Source: Thiotrichales bacterium
GTDB taxonomy: Bacteria > Pseudomonadota > Gammaproteobacteria > Thiomicrospirales > Thiomicrospiraceae
Length of the DNA stretch: 7,204 nucleotides
Reading direction: 5' to 3'
NCBI GenBank assembly: GCA_027036095.1
Contig: JALVTA010000123.1
Location: 1 to 7,204 of the forward strand
Within the stretch, counting starts at the first letter, position 1; the number at the start of each line of letters is the position of its first letter. Positions 4,806-7,204 of the stretch are shown here, piece after piece. A program made the position numbers and the translations under genes. Under the pieces are notes generated by a model, which did not search any database, was not told the origin of the DNA, and worked only from the letters and a program-made list of their open reading frames with translations.

Positions 4806-7204
4806 ATGGCAAAGAACATTGAACAGTTTGCCCAGACGCTGGGGCTTTCGGTCGAAAAGCTGATTCAGCAGCTGGATGAGGCGGGCATCAAGGGCAAGAC
4901 GCCGGATGCCCCCATCACCGATGAAGAAAAGCAGCAGCTGCTGGCGCATCTGAAGGAAAAGCATGGCAAGGCGGCGGAAGCGCCGCAGAAGATCACCCTC
5001 AAGCGCAAGAAGGTTGAAACCCTCAGCGTGGGCGGCAAGCGCAAGGTGAATGTGGAGGTGCGCAAGAAGCGCACCTACGTCAAGCGCACGCTGGTGGAGG
5101 AGAAGCTGGCCGAAGAAGAGGCCAAACGCAAGGCTGAAGAAGAGGCACGCCGCAAGGCCGAAGAGGAGGCGCGCGCCAAGCGTGAGGCGGAAATCGCCCG
5201 TCTGAAGGCGGAGGAAGAGGCCAGGAAGAAGGCCGCCGAGGCGGCCCGCAAGCAGGCCGAGCAGCCTGCACTGGTGGTGCAGGAAGACAAGCCCGCCCCC
5301 CGCAAGGCGGCCAAGCCCGTCGAGACGGAAGAGGACATCAGCAAGGCGCTGGAAGAGGACGCCAAGGCGCTGGAGAAACTGCGCGAGAAGCCCAAGGCCA
5401 AGAACAAGAAGAAGCCGGGCAAGAAGAAGAAGGGCCTGCTGGACGATGCCGTGGTGGAGGATGACAAGACCGCCGAGGTGGTCAACCCGCTGCTGAAGCG
5501 TCAGAAGGCGGAAGCCCGCGAGAAGAAGGTAGTCAAGGTGAAAAACGAGCACGGCTTCAAGAAGCCTTCCCAGCCGGTGGTGCGTGAAGTGCGCATTCCC
5601 GAAAGCATCACCGTCGGCGAGCTGGCCGAGCGCATGGCCGTCAAGGCCGGCGAGGTGATCAAGAAGCTGATGATGATGGGCGAGATGGCCACCATCAATC
5701 AGTCCATCGATCAGGACACCGCCGTGCTGCTCGTGGAGGAGTTCGGCCACAAGCCGGTCACCGTCAGCGAGAGCGCGCTGGAAGAAGAGGTGATGGAAGA
5801 GGTCGAAAGCCTCTACTCCGACGAGCGTCCGCGTCCGCCGGTGGTGACCATCATGGGCCATGTGGACCATGGCAAGACCAGCCTGCTGGACTACATCCGC
5901 AACGCCCGTGTGGCGGCCAAGGAGGCCGGCGGCATCACCCAGCACATCGGCGCCTACAGCGTCGAGCTGGACAGCGGAAAGATTACCTTTATCGACACCC
6001 CGGGGCACGAGGCTTTCACCGCCATGCGTGCCCGCGGCGCCAAGGTGACGGATATCGCCATCATCGTGGTGGCGGCCGACGACGGGGTCATGCCGCAGAC
6101 GGTGGAGGCGATCCAGCACGCCAAGTCCGCCGGGGTGGCCATGATTGTGGCCATCAACAAGATCGACAAGGAAAGCGCCAACCCCGACCGCGTGATGCAG
6201 GAGCTGGTGCAGCATGAGGTGGTGCCGGAGGAGTGGGGCGGTGATGTGCCCTTCGTGCGCGTTTCCGCCAAGACCGGCCAGGGCGTGGATGAGCTGCTGG
6301 AAACCATTTTGCTGGTGTCCGACATTCTGGAGCTGAAAGCGCCCTACAAGGGCCCGGCCAGGGGCGTGGTGCTGGAGTCCCGTCTGGAGAAGGGGCGCGG
6401 CCCCGTGGCCACGGTCCTGGTGCAGGCCGGCACCCTCAACAAGGGGGACATGACCCTGTGCGGTACCGAATATGGCCGCGTGCGTGCCATGATCAACGAT
6501 CTGGGCAAGCAGGTGAAGGAAGCTACACCTTCTACGCCGGTGGAAATTCTCGGCCTGTCCGGTGTGCCGGCGGCCGGTGACGAGATGCTGGTGGTGCCCA
6601 ACGAGCGTAAGGCCAAGGAGCTGGCCGAGCAGCGCAAGGAGAAGCTCCGCGAGGAGCAGCTCAAGCGTCAGCAGAAGGCCAAGCTGGAGGCCATGTTCAA
6701 CCGCATGGGCGAGCAGGAGCTGGAAGAGATCAACGTCATCATCAAGGCGGACGTGCAGGGCTCGCTGGAGGCGCTGCGCGAGGCACTCACCAAGCTCTCC
6801 ACCGACGAGGTGAAGGTGAACATCGTCTCCAGCGGCGTAGGCGCCATTACCGAGACGGACGTCAACCTGGCGGTGGCCACCCATGCCATCATCATCGGTT
6901 TCAACGTACGTGCCGATGCCACCGCGCGCAAGCTGATCGAGCAGGAGGGCGTGGATCTGCACTACTTCTCGGTCATCTATGATGCCGTGGATACCATCAA
7001 GCGGGCCATCGAAGGCAAGATGGCCCCGGAGTTCAAGGAAGAGATCATCGGCGTGGCCGAGGTGCGCGACGTCTTCCGCTCGCCCAAGTTCGGCGCCGTG
7101 GCCGGCTGCATGGTCACCGAGGGCGTGGTCAGGCGCAACAACCCCATCCGCGTGCTGCGTGACAACACGGTCATCTTCACCGGCGAGCTGGAATCGCTGC
7201 GTCG
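4806..7204 (+). CDS. infB: Translation initiation factor IF2, 3' end outside window
   Basis: IF2 is the GTPase that brings initiator tRNA to the 30S subunit and promotes 50S joining. The window holds 799 complete codons; comparison with E. coli suggests only about 43 residues are missing. ATG at 4806 follows AGGAGGGG (4792-4799) by six bases, 19 nt after nusA. In order there is a first IF2_N domain (about 1-52), then a very charged linker (about 60-255) whose residues 97-153 form a Glu/Ala/Lys/Arg-rich helix. A second IF2_N domain follows at about 264-318. The G domain has G1 GHVDHGKT (351-358), switch I GGITQHIGAY (375-384), G3 DTPGHEAF (397-404), G4 NKID (451-454) and G5 SAK (487-489). Next are the beta-barrel domain II (about 512-598), a helical linker (about 600-640), domain III (about 645-740) and the start of the fMet-tRNA-binding C2 domain. 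All catalytic motifs are intact, including the second His of G1 and the His in DTPGH. The linker is shorter than in E. coli, giving an expected total near 842 residues against 890. Confidence 0.98.
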   Translation, partial: MAKNIEQFAQTLGLSVEKLIQQLDEAGIKGKTPDAPITDEEKQQLLAHLKEKHGKAAEAPQKITLKRKKVETLSVGGKRKVNVEVRKKRTYVKRTLVEEKLAEEEAKRKAEEEARRKAEEEARAKREAEIARLKAEEEARKKAAEAARKQAEQPALVVQEDKPAPRKAAKPVETEEDISKALEEDAKALEKLREKPKAKNKKKPGKKKKGLLDDAVVEDDKTAEVVNPLLKRQKAEAREKKVVKVKNEHGFKKPSQPVVREVRIPESITVGELAERMAVKAGEVIKKLMMMGEMATINQSIDQDTAVLLVEEFGHKPVTVSESALEEEVMEEVESLYSDERPRPPVVTIMGHVDHGKTSLLDYIRNARVAAKEAGGITQHIGAYSVELDSGKITFIDTPGHEAFTAMRARGAKVTDIAIIVVAADDGVMPQTVEAIQHAKSAGVAMIVAINKIDKESANPDRVMQELVQHEVVPEEWGGDVPFVRVSAKTGQGVDELLETILLVSDILELKAPYKGPARGVVLESRLEKGRGPVATVLVQAGTLNKGDMTLCGTEYGRVRAMINDLGKQVKEATPSTPVEILGLSGVPAAGDEMLVVPNERKAKELAEQRKEKLREEQLKRQQKAKLEAMFNRMGEQELEEINVIIKADVQGSLEALREALTKLSTDEVKVNIVSSGVGAITETDVNLAVATHAIIIGFNVRADATARKLIEQEGVDLHYFSVIYDAVDTIKRAIEGKMAPEFKEEIIGVAEVRDVFRSPKFGAVAGCMVTEGVVRRNNPIRVLRDNTVIFTGELESLR

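Noticed and set aside
3803..4819. 338-codon open frame antisense to nusA
   Set aside because: It lies opposite conserved NusA KH domains and has shadow composition with no recognisable domain.
5094..5264. Repetitive purine-rich tract suggesting a tandem repeat
   Set aside because: It encodes the Glu/Ala/Lys/Arg-rich helix that is normal in the IF2 linker. The units are degenerate at the DNA level and do not form a true repeat array.
4755..6962. 735-codon open frame antisense to infB
   Set aside because: It lies wholly opposite infB, which has every IF2 motif intact. Its protein is dominated by Leu, His, Gly and Gln runs, as expected when GC-rich codons are read backwards, and resembles no family.

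Overview
The window is ordinary chromosomal DNA from a GC-rich gammaproteobacterium that is not an enterobacterium. The lineage call rests on protein resemblance. NusA carries both C-terminal acidic repeats, RimP and IF2 read like gammaproteobacterial homologues, and a Na+/solute symporter of the VC_2705 type is paired with a DUF4212 small subunit. A genus cannot be named from the sequence. I see no mobile element, phage gene, CRISPR array, tRNA or rRNA.

Left part, minus strand (1-2509). A transport operon reads right to left. An 88-residue DUF4212 membrane subunit (2243-2509) is followed after 12 nt by a 594-residue sodium:solute symporter (446-2230), probably for acetate or a similar small carboxylate. 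A hairpin with a T tract (396-421) ends this unit. Beyond it, still on the minus strand, is the first 116 codons of an unrecognised membrane-anchored protein that runs off the left edge. That gene has a good ribosome binding site but no evident promoter of its own.

Middle (2510-2815). A 306-nt divergent control region separates the two operons. It holds a strong sigma70-like promoter on the plus strand (TTGATT, 16 nt, TATAAT). This is followed by a leader of about 80 nt that folds into two hairpins and ends in a complete intrinsic terminator just before rimP. The arrangement matches the 'rimP leader' attenuator described upstream of rimP-nusA-infB in gammaproteobacteria. The tRNA-fMet gene (metY) that precedes rimP in Escherichia coli is absent here.

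Right part, plus strand (2816-7204). This is the conserved translation/transcription operon rimP (30S maturation), nusA (elongation, pausing and antitermination) and infB (initiation factor IF2), with 15- and 19-nt gaps. infB is cut by the right edge after 799 codons, with only about 43 residues missing by comparison with E. coli. Because NusA itself acts at terminators, a terminator-ended leader in front of nusA suggests feedback control of the operon.

Nothing in the window amounts to an undescribed system. The points most worth checking are the rimP leader, the missing tRNA, a Cys pair at the end of the NusA S1 domain, and an EF-hand-like loop in the symporter.
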